Shown: positions 1-8,365, counted from the first letter of the stretch. The stretch is DNA of 13,949 bases from Cladosporium sp. IMV 00045 (GCA_001931905.2 MSJI02000880.1:1-13949), one strand, 5' to 3'. Numbers and translations: made by a program. Notes: a model not told the origin generated them from the sequence alone.

Positions 1-1285
1 TGTCCGGCCTGGTCCAGCCAACGCTTGATGGTTGCCCAGTCGCTCCCTCGTGCCGGTACAGCTCGCCGAAGCGGAAGTTTGCAGGCAAGAGCTGGTGCGT
101 TGGATGGTCTCGGGCTGCGGCAAGCGCGCGTGTCGCAAACCGTGTTTGTCTCTGGTCCAAAAGGTCACCAGCATACGGCAAGCATGCAGCTTGTAGTAAA
201 AAGGCTACTGGTGTAGATTTCAGCAGCCCTGTGATAGCTCTCGCTTGGCTGTTCAACAACAGTTGCAGCCTTCTCTTCAGATCCTTTTGGCCCCTCCACC
301 ATACTTCTGCCCCGAATAGTGCAACCGAGCTAACGGCTGCGATGACTACCCGCCTCATGAGGTTGATGGATAGGCCCCCGTTTTGTCTGCTGAGGCTTGC
401 CACGGCTTGTAGTGCACCCTTGGCGCTGGTGATACGCTTCTCAAAGTGCGTCTTGAAAGTCAGCTTCGAGTCGAGCCAGACGCCAAGCCACTTGGTCGCT
501 CCCTGGTTGATGGAGCACGAATGGTCGCCGATCCGGACCATCGCTTGCTTTGCAGCCTGGAGAGCCTTCCGCTTCCTGCTGAAAATCAAGACTTCCGTCT
601 TGCTCACCTCGAACTCGACCTTGTTGGCCGCGCCCCATTCTATTGCGTGGCCGGCAACGTTTTCTAGCTCTTGTGTGCCTTCGTCTAGGGTGTCACATTG
701 TAGTAGCAAGCCAATGTCGTCCACGAATGAAAGCGAGTGCAACTTGGGGTGTCTGGTCTCGAGCCAGTCAAACATGGCGCTGACTGAAAGGATGAACAGC
801 ACGGGCGAGACTGGCGAGCCTTGCGGCAGGCCTGCCTGTATGTCGTACGTCTCTCCCATTCTGCCGTCGATGACCAGCGTCGCCCTGCGGTCTGACATGA
901 AGGACTCAACCCAGCGGACTAAGTTGCCAGCTATGCCGACCTCGATCATTCGCCGGAGCAGCTGGCACTTGTTGACCCGGTCATAGGCGCCTTTCACATC
1001 CAGCAGCAGCGCGAGCATCACCTGCTTCCGCTCCCAGGCAGCCTCGACCCTCGCTACAAGCTGAGAAACCGCGTCTGTGGTGCCTCGAGCCTGACGTGAA
1101 CCGAACTGTCCGCAATGGAAGATCTCGTTCGACTCACAAAATGACGCAATCAACGTCGCCACCACTCTCTCCACAAATTTGCCGAGGCAGCTGAGTAGGC
1201 TGATGTCGCAGGCCGAGGCACTTTGGGAGTCCAAGTCGCAGATCGCAGGATTAGCTTGCCAAGACACTAGATACAAAGGCCCGGT
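1..1285 (-). pseudogene. LINE ORF2 reverse transcriptase, partial (Tad-like)
   Basis: The reverse strand is open without a stop from about 1285 to the left edge, about 428 codons. It shows the ordered landmarks of a non-LTR retrotransposon reverse transcriptase: ISLLSCLGK, then GQFGSRQARGTTDA, the first catalytic aspartate in LLLDVKGAYDRVN (near 985), AGLPQGSPVSPVLF (near 800) and the catalytic SFVDDIGLL (near 715). The thumb-like TKWLGVWLDSKL and GAEVWWRGQ segments follow. Such enzymes copy their own RNA at a nicked chromosomal target. The usual YRPISLL motif reads CDISLL here, and an in-frame stop at 1286-1288 closes the frame upstream, so the 5' part (endonuclease, ORF1) is missing or degraded. 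Downstream domains would lie beyond the left edge. Placement in the Tad/I-like group is from family knowledge. The reverse-transcriptase identity is very secure. Confidence 0.93.
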
Positions 1286-1286
1286 C

Positions 1287-1972
1287 TACCAGACCGCGCG
1301 CCTAAACTAGAACAACGAACAATCAACCCACAAATTCGTATCAACGAGAGGTCACCCTCTCGTGCGACACGCAAGGCGGCCCGTTCACCGGCGGGGTTGA
1401 GAGTTCATTTCCGAAGCTTGTGTGCCTGACTCGGCACTGCAGCGACATGTGGAGGTAAGGACCTGGACGCGGTTAGGGCGTGCATCGCTGCGAGCGATTG
1501 ATGCACGCAATGGGTGCTGATACGACAGGTCAACGGCTGCGCTACGTAGTCATTCTTTTGTTTGTTTGTTTCATTCAGGCTATGCACGGAGACCGTATAA
1601 GCCATCCCTAAACGCTGCCTTATGTTACAATAAACTCCGCCTTGCACTCATGATCCGAGAGATTAGCCAACACCTGATCTGACCCTCATGCCCGAAGAAC
1701 GAGAAAGCCTGCCAGTCTGGTAATAAAATAAAAAATAAAATAAAATAAAATAAACGAAAGGAATTTGTGGCAGCTTTCAAATTTGGCTTCGATTCCTCAC
1801 ATGGACCATACACGGACTTACTCATTCTGACGCCCTTAAAACCGCTCCATCCTCCTAGCAAGTACGAAGCGTCCCTCCACCTATCGTCTACTGCTTCCCG
1901 CAAGGTCTTGCGAGCCTCAGCGTATAGTTCGTAATGCAGCAGCACGTGTAGCAGTGTCTCACCACCGCGTTC
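1287..1972. other. non-coding stretch beside the LINE
   Basis: No convincing coding frame is seen on either strand. The stretch holds two short perfect hairpins (1282-1296, 6-bp arms; 1345-1362, 7-bp arms) and an AT-rich simple repeat at 1721-1754. The first 80 bases, read on the minus strand, vaguely suggest an LTR end but lack a clean TG...CA pair. Confidence 0.5.
1721..1754. repeat. (AAAAT)n-like simple repeat
   Basis: A short run of T-separated A4-A6 blocks, essentially a pentanucleotide AAAAT microsatellite with two irregular units. It could be a decayed A-rich tail of a retroelement, but no body attaches to it. Confidence 0.85.
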
Positions 1973-2107
1973 GCACTGCTGGACGGAGAGCGCACACCTT
2001 CACGGGTGTCCGGTGTGAGTAGCTGCCTATGTAGTGAAACCAAGTGCACTGGAGAACAGCCACAAACGCGATGAGCCCACGTGGCAGTCTCGCACAAAAT
2101 CATCACT
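1973..2107 (+). repeat. Repeat family copy C (truncated)
   Basis: It matches the first about 135 bases of copy A (3378-3512) in the same orientation with scattered differences. Shared blocks include GGACGGAGAGCGCACACC, GTCCGGTGTGAGT and GTGAAACCAAGTGC, followed by a CGATGAGCC block and a TGGCAGT block. Similarity stops at about 2107, just before the point where A continues CTGACGACCCC, so this copy lacks the 3' three quarters. No coding capacity is seen. Confidence 0.85.
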
Positions 2108-2281
2108 TACTAAAGCAAACATCGGCCATGTTTCGGAGAGCGTATCCGTGTCCTGTACAAATAATAAACTCGTAGTCTCCTAAATATTGGAAGCTCTCCT
2201 TTGCCGCCGCTTGCTGGTACTGCGAAGTTCATACGGTTTTCGTGTTTCGTCGCTCTACCACGATCTGCAAGGCTGATAGAC

Positions 2282-3025
2282 TCAGCGCATGAAGGACGAG
2301 CCATTGCCCCCATTGCCGTTTCCGTCTCGGCCAAGGCCATGATCGCCAAACAGCTGTGAGGCCATCCGCCGTTCCTCATTAGGCGTAGATCCAGTGTCCC
2401 GTCGCTTCTCGTTGGTTGCTGCGGCCTGTATTGCATCGTCAGCCCACACCGCGTAGCCGTCCGCAGGCGTCGAATCGCCGTGCGGGTTGCCCTTCGCATA
2501 ATCGGCAAGGGCGCCATTGATGCCAGTGAGCGCCCATACGAAGACGGCTTGTTCGCGGATGACGGACATGAAGTCGTGGCTATCCGGTCCCTGGGCATGA
2601 GGCGGCGACGCCGAGTCGTGTGTTGCGCCCATAGAGCCCGATGCAGGCGCGAACCCGTGCGCGAAGCCAGCGCGGGGCCTTGCATCGAGAGGTGGTAGTA
2701 CTGGCTGAGTGGCCCATGGCGCGGCAAACACACCATTTGGGCGAGTTGATTGGGACGGGCGGTGAATTGTGTGCGGCACCGTTGGGCGAGCTTTGCGGAG
2801 ACAGACGACAAGGCAGTCGGAAGTACGTGATATCACAGCCTCCAACTCAATGGGGTCATTCGATGCTCGATTTGGTGTCAGGCGTGGAGTCCCGGGTGAC
2901 GAAGTGAGTGACGATGCCGATGAGCGCGATTCCCTTGACTCGTTGAAGATGGCTTCGTGTGTCTCAGCCTCGTTACCGCTGTCTCCTGAAGTCCTTGAGT
3001 TGGGGTCCTCGGCAACACGTTCCAC
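2282..3025 (-). pseudogene. C-terminal part of a C6-transcription-factor-like protein
   Basis: A 247-codon minus-strand frame (open from about 3050 back to the stop at 2282) has gene-like composition. It starts with a Ser/Pro/Thr-rich linker (residues about 25-60), then SQSTRPNGVFAAPWATQPVL (91-110) and a helix-like segment VFVWALTGINGALADYAKG (161-179), ending in a Gly/Asn-rich tail. Codons in the last 100 residues favour G/C at third positions. From memory, a segment of the form W-ALTGINGALADY-KG followed by a PPDG-VW-like stretch occurs toward the C-terminus of some ascomycete Zn2Cys6 factors. That link is an inference I cannot test here. There is no ATG at the left end (GTG at 3025) and no zinc cluster upstream, so it is a headless remnant or an exon with unrecognised upstream exons. 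Confidence 0.5.
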
Positions 3026-3033
3026 ATCTGTCC

Positions 3034-3194
3034 GGCAAGAAAGCGAGACCCTTCAAGTCGAGGTGGAACTACTGCACAAGCTCATTGAGTTCGTTCGCAC
3101 CGGTCCCGACGCTGAAGCTCAAGAAGTGTTTCGGAATATCCGGGCATGTAACGATCCTCTAGATATTGCAAAGGCATTGGATGTCTCGTCCTGA
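3034..3194 (+). pseudogene. C6-transcription-factor middle-region fragment
   Basis: The plus strand encodes LLHKLIEFVRTGPDAEAQEV, then a FRNIRA motif and DPLDIAKALD, before a stop at 3192-3194. This has the shape of the segment that follows the zinc cluster and coiled coil in many ascomycete C6 regulators: a helix, an R-T-x-P-E/D-x-E-A block, an IRA motif and an acidic D-P-L turn. The 193-aa protein at 4326 has an analogous region at residues 143-176. The frame extends back to 2769, but that upstream part overlaps the opposite-strand frame and looks non-native. No zinc cluster precedes it. The likely reading is an isolated exon or a rearranged fragment of a regulator gene, with its orientation opposite to the adjoining C-terminal piece. 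The family assignment is by pattern, not by alignment. Confidence 0.5.
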
Positions 3195-3377
3195 GTTTCC
3201 GCTATCGCTGGGTTTACATTTTTGAGCGCCGTCCGCGAAGGCCAGACCTTCTAATAATATTACAGTAAACTTCTTGGAATTCATGGGACACGGCCTCGTT
3301 GAGGAGCTTTGGAATGCAGAGACCTGGTCGGTTTCAGCCTAACAAGTGGAGTTACTTGAAGCACTGAAATAGTGCGA

Positions 3378-3938
3378 GCACTGCCGGACGGAGAGCGCAC
3401 ACCTTTCCGTTGTGTCCGGTGTGAGTGGCTACCCATGCAGTGAAACCAAGTGCGCTACGAAACAGCCAGAAGAGCGATGAGCCTAAGTGGCAGTTTCGCA
3501 ACCAAATCCTCACCTGACGACCCCTACCCATCGACAACTCCCGACATGAACGTCGTAACCGCCCACCTCACCGCGCTGCTGTCAGGGAACCCATCCATGC
3601 ACGACACGACAAAGACTGCTCGCACCGCGCGCCTGCGGGCAACACGCCTCAACTGCCGCCGCCGGCGCGGCCGACCCAATATCGGAGATGAGCAAGGGTC
3701 GGGAGAACATGCATAAGATGCATCAAAAAGCGACGAGCCTGCCGCCTTCGGCAGGACGGCCAATACATGGGCTTATAAACCACCAAGATAGAACAGTAGG
3801 AGGGCACTGAGCCCAAAACCCGTGGCGTCTTGATGAAGGCGGGATGGCGAGCAGGGTTGTACGGTTAAAGGCCAACGCGAGAGCACAGATAGAAGACCAA
3901 TAAATGCCTGGGACTTAGCCCAGGCCTGTCATAAGCTA
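3378..3938 (+). repeat. Repeat family copy A (left arm of inverted pair)
   Basis: A 561-bp non-coding element whose 5' end matches copy C and whose body and 3' end match copy B in inverted orientation. Anchors against B are CACCTGACGACCCCTACCCA (near 3510), ATCGGAGATGAGCAAG (near 3680), TAGGAGGGCACTG (near 3797) and the last about 90 bases. It contains a perfect 7-bp hairpin at 3738-3755 and another at 3906-3925 (GCCTGGG, 6-base loop, CCCAGGC), 13 bases before the shared terminus. The sequence inside that terminus (from 3939) shows no match to the sequence next to B, which fixes the boundary. It lacks the tandem units found in B. Confidence 0.9.
3906..3925 (+). other. Terminal hairpin of repeat copy A
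   Basis: Perfect 7-bp arms GCCTGGG/CCCAGGC with a 6-base loop, 13 bases from the shared terminus. The same hairpin is intact in copy B at 6275-6294. Confidence 0.9.
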
Positions 3939-4325
3939 AACAGCTTGCATACAGTATGAATCAAGAAGAAAAAGAAGACAGAAAAAGGGCGTTGAGCGGC
4001 TGCTCCCGCGTTGAAAATAGAACTTGGCTCTCAAGGCCATGCGACTTCCCAGTCTGCGGAGTCTAGATCCCCCTGTCCTATTTCCCAATTGTCTCTCATC
4101 CCCACGATAAATAATTACATCCGTCCATCAAAGCTTGTCGCCCTGTACTGAGAGAGCCTTGATGTCTCACGAGTTAATGCGTTCGAGGACGCTCTTCGAT
4201 CAGCATTTCTAAGTTCACAACCGCAAGAGGCTACGCCGTATATTTCGGCATGCTTGTGGCTTCCTGACGACCCTGAGATCAAGAGCGTTATACCGATATC
4301 CTAGTGCAGTCTGGCAATCTCACAC
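3939..4325. promoter_or_regulatory. Leader region upstream of the zinc-cluster gene
   Basis: About 390 bases lie between repeat copy A and the ATG at 4326. It contains a purine-rich tract (3960-3990) and a pyrimidine-rich stretch near 4070-4105, and no credible coding frame. It presumably holds the promoter of the downstream gene. No specific operator is recognisable, and no TATA box stands out near the start. Confidence 0.3.
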
Positions 4326-4907
4326 ATGTCTCTTGAAGGAACGCACGCGGCCAATGCTGTGGTTTACACAGCATCATCTTTATCGCCAAAAGAGCGGATA
4401 ACTGGAGCGATCGGCTTCGCACCGGGCAGCGATATCAGCTGTGTAAAGCATCAAAGCGAAGGACCGCTTGTGGATAAGAGCTTGGATGAGGCTTCAAAGA
4501 CTGGACCCCACAATCCTGCAGATGATTTGAGCGCTGCTCAGAAATCCCGGGCAGGAAAGAAGGCAAAGCCTGTAAGAAGTGCATGCTTACAGTGCAAAAA
4601 GAGGAAGACAAAATGCTCCGGTCAGCGTCCTATCTGCCAGTCCTGCAAGGATTGCGTTCTCGACTGTCTGTGGGAAGTTCCCGAAGGCTTGACAAGGATG
4701 GAGGGTTTAAGAGAGAAGCTCCAGTCAGTGACGAATCGTGTGGACAATCTCGAGGCATTAGTGGGGAGAATGCGAGATGGCACAGACGAAGAGTCCACCA
4801 TGCTATTAGCGACACTTCGCCTTGGGTGGTCAGTCGAAGAGATGGCGCACGCGATAAGGACGGGACCAGCGCATGAGGAGGAAGTGGCAAAGAAAAACCC
4901 TCCTTAG
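4326..4907 (+). CDS. Short Zn2Cys6 DNA-binding protein, lacking the regulatory C-terminus
   Basis: A 193-aa protein with a complete fungal binuclear zinc cluster at residues 87-114: C87-x2-C90-x6-C97-x6-C104-x2-C107-x6-C114, with the basic run KKRKTK after C90 and the usual proline (P102) before C104. An extra cysteine (C110) lies inside the last loop. A linker and likely dimerising coiled coil follow (about 122-150), then the LATLRLGWSVEEMAHAIR segment (161-178) typical of the region just after the coiled coil in ascomycete C6 regulators. Family members usually exceed 400 residues. The regulatory middle-homology domain is absent, and the stop follows about 15 residues later. The 86-residue N-terminus is unusually long. 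Such proteins bind CGG-containing sites in the nucleus. This one could bind DNA without an activation domain, or be a truncated remnant. No splice signal restoring a longer frame is obvious. Confidence 0.8.
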   Translation: MSLEGTHAANAVVYTASSLSPKERITGAIGFAPGSDISCVKHQSEGPLVDKSLDEASKTGPHNPADDLSAAQKSRAGKKAKPVRSACLQCKKRKTKCSGQRPICQSCKDCVLDCLWEVPEGLTRMEGLREKLQSVTNRVDNLEALVGRMRDGTDEESTMLLATLRLGWSVEEMAHAIRTGPAHEEEVAKKNPP

Positions 4908-6261
4908 GCTTCCAGCAAAGTTTCTGCCTTAAGGAGGACGAGGATGAGAGCTTGCCGAAACAGAACTATGCAAAGTAACTACACAGATCGTCGAAAGCAG
5001 AGTCACCAGCAAGGGTATCGCAAAGATGTTGTTGAAGCAAACTAAACCACGGAGCCGGAGAGGCGCAAGTGAAAGGCTGGTCCCAGGGCTGCAGTGCAGG
5101 TTTTCGAGGTACAGCACACGGAAGGTTTCATATTACCATACCAAGAGAGAGAGCACGAAAAGCGAGGACGTAGTTACGTGGGTAGGATCACGACGGGAAC
5201 TTGATCGAAGACCTGTGCTTCGAGATAGAACCCCACTGTAACTTTATACATATTCAACAGCGCTATTAAGTCGGCGATCTACTTTTCTGCAAGAAGCCAC
5301 TTATTCGAAAACACAGCACCGCGAGAAGGGCGTACGGTCAAGCGACCGAATGAGCCAGCATCAGTTCAGTGGGTAACAGGTACTGTATTGACATCGAAAC
5401 CTGTCATTATGAAGCATGAAACACGGAGGTAACTCCGACTTCACATGCTTCCTATGGGAGTCAACTCTTTCAGATCAAAACCTCGTTGCTTGACCGTGCC
5501 TGCTTTGGATGTGAAATCTAACGAGTCTTTCCTGACGAGATTGCTACCGGCTGCCACTGACAAGTGGGGCATCTGGCTAAATTTCCTTCGCCTGACCTTG
5601 TTGGAGTCGAACTGGTACATGTACAGACCCCAAGTATCTCATACGATGCAGCATTCCGTCAGATCATCGCAGCTACCGCAAAGCGCAAGAGGTGAGATGA
5701 GTCTTCGTCATGGCCCACTCACTATCCTCTGCACCTGGTGAGCTTCAAAGAACACAAGCTAGGCTGTGCGAGCTTCTCATCCGCGCCCAAAATCATCTCA
5801 AGGAAGAACGTACACCAAGCGAATTACACATCACAGGAGAGCGGAATCCGATCAGAAGGCTCGGCATGTGGCTAAACAGCCGAAAGTCAAGACAAAGAAC
5901 AAATCTGAAGCCGACTGTACAGGATGATAGATTCGGCATGCGAGAACGGCACTTGCACAGTCCTGGTCACGGCATTTCTTGATTTCTTGCTTCGAGTACC
6001 TTGATAGCCGCTCTTGCTCATCCTTTGAGCTACACTGAACCCCTTTTGTATCTAGCCAGTTTTCAGAAAATACAAGTCAGCCCAGCTTCGGTATTGAGTA
6101 TGGTGCCAATTGGCGAGGATACGCCAGCTTCAGCGACATGGATGGCGAGATCCTCGACCATTCAGTAGATCGAAAAATATAAACTTCAATTGTATGTTGC
6201 AAGATTGGTGCAGTAGACGAAGGAGGGAGCCGAAGTGCTCGCCTACTATGTGAAAGATATC
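4908..6261. other. No supported gene (downstream of the zinc-cluster gene)
   Basis: About 1.35 kb up to repeat copy B. Short open frames exist (5445-5741 and 5710-5982, plus), but neither gives a recognisable domain or convincing composition. If the zinc-cluster gene was once full length, its regulatory domain should lie here in decayed form. I could not recognise the usual fungal-factor middle-domain motifs in any frame. Confidence 0.5.
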
Positions 6262-7378
6262 TAGCTTATGACAGGCCTGGGCTAAGTCCCAGGCATGTCT
6301 TGGTCTTCTATCTGTGCTCTCGCGTTGATCCATTACCGTACAATCCTGCTCGCTATCCCGCCTCCATCAAGGCGCCTCGGCTTTTGGGTCCAGTGCCCTC
6401 CTACTGGTCTGTGGTGATATTCGCAACGACTGACCCTCGTCCCTTGCTACCAAGCCCTCTCCTCTGTTCTCCACGCATCACACGCTGGAATCCTTCGGCA
6501 TTGGAGGTGTACGCCGTCTTGTTCGTGTTTATTACCCCCTAAGAATGAGCTGCCGAAACTGAGGCATGTCACCGAGCCGGGCTGCTTGGTGTGCGCCTCT
6601 CGCCCACTCGCGTGCGAGCTTGTACGGGCATGTTCTCACTTTGGACTGACGCGTAGCGTCTGCTGTGCTTGTCGTGTTTTTCTCAGCTAGTCGAGTACGT
6701 CAGGAGCTCATGCTTGGTGTCTTGTCGGATAGGTCTCATCTCATCGCACCTGCTGACCCTCGCCTCCTTCTTTCTGCTCCGCTCCGCTATTCTCCACATG
6801 TCGCTGGCTGGACACCTCCAATGCCGGAGGTTCACGCTGTCTTGTCCATATTGCCAGCCTCATGGGAACGCCTGCTGGGCCGAGGCACCTCCCTGGGCTC
6901 AGTTCCTTACTATGCGCCTCTTTCCTTCTCACCTGCGAGCTGGAAGAGGCTCGCGTTCACATCTTGCTGACGCGTAGCGTCTGCTATGCTTGTCGTGTTG
7001 TCCGGAGCTGGTCGAGCCCGTCAGACGCTCGTGCCGGGCATTTTGTCCGATGTGACTCATCTCATGTTATGAGCCAGTGTATTGGTATTCCTGCGAGAGC
7101 CGGTGGGCTCATCGCGCTCTTGTGCATTTTGTGCGTGTTCTTCGGACTCTTGCTCATCTCCGATGTCGAGTCGGCGTTGTCGATGTTGGCGGCGGTCAGG
7201 GCGTGTAGCCTGTGGTTGCGCAGTGCGCGCAGGCTTTGTCGTATCGTGTCAGTGGGGTTTCAACGGCAGGACGGCGAGGTGGGCGGCCACATCGGCCATG
7301 TCGGACGTTGTCGATGGGTAGGGGTCGTCAGGTGATGACTTTGTGCGAGACTGCCGTATGCGCTCATCGCTTTTCTGG
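6262..7378 (-). repeat. Repeat family copy B (right arm of inverted pair)
   Basis: Inverted relative to A. The terminus at 6262 with the perfect hairpin at 6275-6294 matches A's 3' end. 6262-6418 aligns with A 3790-3938 and 7065-7378 aligns with A about 3470-3775. Between these blocks B carries about 645 extra bases made of two tandem units. B lacks the first about 95 bases present in A and C, so it ends at about 7378 against an OrsD-like fragment. Some frames are open (for example 6862-7335, plus) but have no protein-like features. Confidence 0.88.
6424..7064. repeat. Two tandem about 321-bp units inside copy B
   Basis: Matching anchors recur at nearly constant spacing. TGACCCTCG occurs at 6431 and 6754. 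CTGACGCGTAGCGTCTGCT occurs at 6646 and 6967. A TTGTCGGAT/TTGTCCGAT block occurs near 6722 and 7043. The GACGC-GTA-GCGTC core in each unit is a small palindrome. The units have diverged visibly, so the duplication is not recent. Copy A has zero units at this point. Confidence 0.85.
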
Positions 7379-7383
7379 TTCTG

Positions 7384-7599
7384 AGTCCAGACCTTGCTCC
7401 CTGTATGGAGCTGTTTCGTGCGAACGTCCCCTCCGCGTTTTTGATGGTTCACCCATCCATGTTTCTGCTTGCAGTGTTTCCGCATCAAACGTAGATTACG
7501 ACACACATACGAGCAGGTCTGTGCCTGTCCACCGATGTCGAATAAATAGTGCGTCCGAAAACCTGTCCAGCGGTTCGAGAGCGATACGACCAAGTCCAA
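7384..7599 (-). pseudogene. OrsD-like (DUF3505) C2H2 zinc-finger fragment
   Basis: The minus frame starting at 7599 encodes, around residues 29-71, a C-x3-C-x8-H-x4-H finger (C29, C33, H42, H47) in the context YVCRN...MRKHCKQKHGWV, followed by NHQKRGG and K-VWT. Finger, H-GWVN, basic KRGG and a following tryptophan are the layout I associate with the fungal OrsD/DUF3505 family, often found in repetitive or helicase-bearing loci. The match ends at about 7384, where the frame runs straight into repeat copy B and continues to 7249 only as a chance fusion. Nothing convincing precedes residue 20. It is a relic exon cut by the repeat, or a fragment captured with it. The family call is from memory of the motif. 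Confidence 0.6.
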
Positions 7600-7783
7600 C
7601 TACGGCTCCCAGACGTCGAACGGCTGCTTCGTGCCTTATCATCGCTGTAGTGGTTGAGATATCTAACCCTGACTTTCCCAACACTAACCCTACGTGAAGG
7701 CTGTCTTCCCCTAACTTAGTGGTTCCGCAGACCATTGAACCACATACACATTTTCCGGGGGAATTATCTCACAATCTAAACTA

Positions 7784-7849
7784 TAACGTAAACCATCACC
7801 GAGACGGCCAAACCACCGAGACGGCCACTTTTTCTTGGCACGACCAACT
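7784..7849 (+). repeat. Left terminal inverted repeat of the Fot1/pogo element
   Basis: 66 bases exactly complementary to 9570-9635. It contains two direct copies of ACCGAGACGGCCA (starting near 7798 and 7815, 17-base period), plausible binding sites for the paired helix-turn-helix domains of the transposase. Confidence 0.95.
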
Positions 7850-7853
7850 CCAC

Positions 7854-8365
7854 TCACGGGAACTCATATTTATCGCTATCAGATACTGAACCTACAGATA
7901 CAGTGCTTGCATCTGACTTAGAAATACTCTCTTCATCCTTTTTGCATGTTCTAGCGTTGTGCCCAACCCCTCCGCAGTTCCTACAATGCCGCAAAGCTGG
8001 TTGTCCTCTTTCTTGACCATCCCAACCACGAGCCTTCTTAGATGGCTGGAGCGCCGCAGTCGCTTCGGCAGCTACCTGCGCAGACGCCACACCATACTCG
8101 AACGTACCGCCATGCTGGATTCGCTTCCGTTTACGCGCTTTTCGCTTGCCCATCACCTCTAATTGCCCCTCAAGCTCTGTAATCCGGGAGCTCATCAGCG
8201 CGTTTTGGTGTAGCATTAATTCAGCTCCTTTGACAAGCTGTGTGAAGCCCTGTTGGGCTGCGATTGGCGACCGAGTGAATGAGGCGCTCACGAGCTTTGA
8301 TTGCGACCCAAACTCATTTTTATTACTTGGAGTCTTGGATTGCCATGGCGTTTCCAGTGCGGAGG
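7854..8365 (-). pseudogene. Transposase C-terminal tail with zinc knuckle (shifted frame)
   Basis: A continuation of the transposase in a different frame: PWQSKTPSN, then a helix (AAQQGFTQLVKGAELMLHQN) and a coiled-coil-like stretch RITELEGQLEVM, a basic KRKARKRKR run, and a CCHC knuckle C-x2-C-x4-H-x4-C (CRNCGGVGHNARTC, about 7956-7997), ending at a stop at 7854-7856. Fot1-like proteins commonly carry this layout after the DDE domain, giving a joined length near 560 residues. An ATG at 8289-8291 could start a 145-aa product alone, but the upstream PWQSKTPSN segment shows the piece belongs to the transposase. The knuckle probably binds nucleic acid. It ends only five bases inside the left terminal repeat boundary. 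Confidence 0.88.

Noticed and set aside
231..986. 251-codon plus-strand frame, Leu/Ser/Arg-rich
   Set aside because: It lies antisense to the reverse-transcriptase frame, which has ordered catalytic motifs. The plus frame has none.
1262..1345. Possible Copia-like LTR end read on the minus strand
   Set aside because: No TG...CA pair, primer-binding site or second LTR is visible in the window; it stays an impression.
2110..2811. 233-codon minus-strand frame
   Set aside because: It overlaps the better-supported minus frame 2282-3025 in another register, and its Arg-rich composition is typical of an off-frame shadow.
5603..5613. tRNA-like B box on the minus strand (AGTTCGACTCC)
   Set aside because: No matching A box, acceptor stem or anticodon arm could be found at the right distances.
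5445..5982. Two plus frames that might be the lost regulatory domain of the zinc-cluster protein
   Set aside because: No middle-homology motifs are recognisable, and I saw no splice path from the 193-aa frame.
6862..7335. 157-codon plus-strand frame inside repeat copy B
   Set aside because: It spans the tandem unit and repeat body, is not kept in copy A, and has no protein-like motif.
3378..7378. Calling A and B the terminal inverted repeats of one DNA transposon with the regulator as cargo
   Set aside because: The best-defined termini point inward rather than outward, the outer ends of A and B do not match, and no transposase lies between them.
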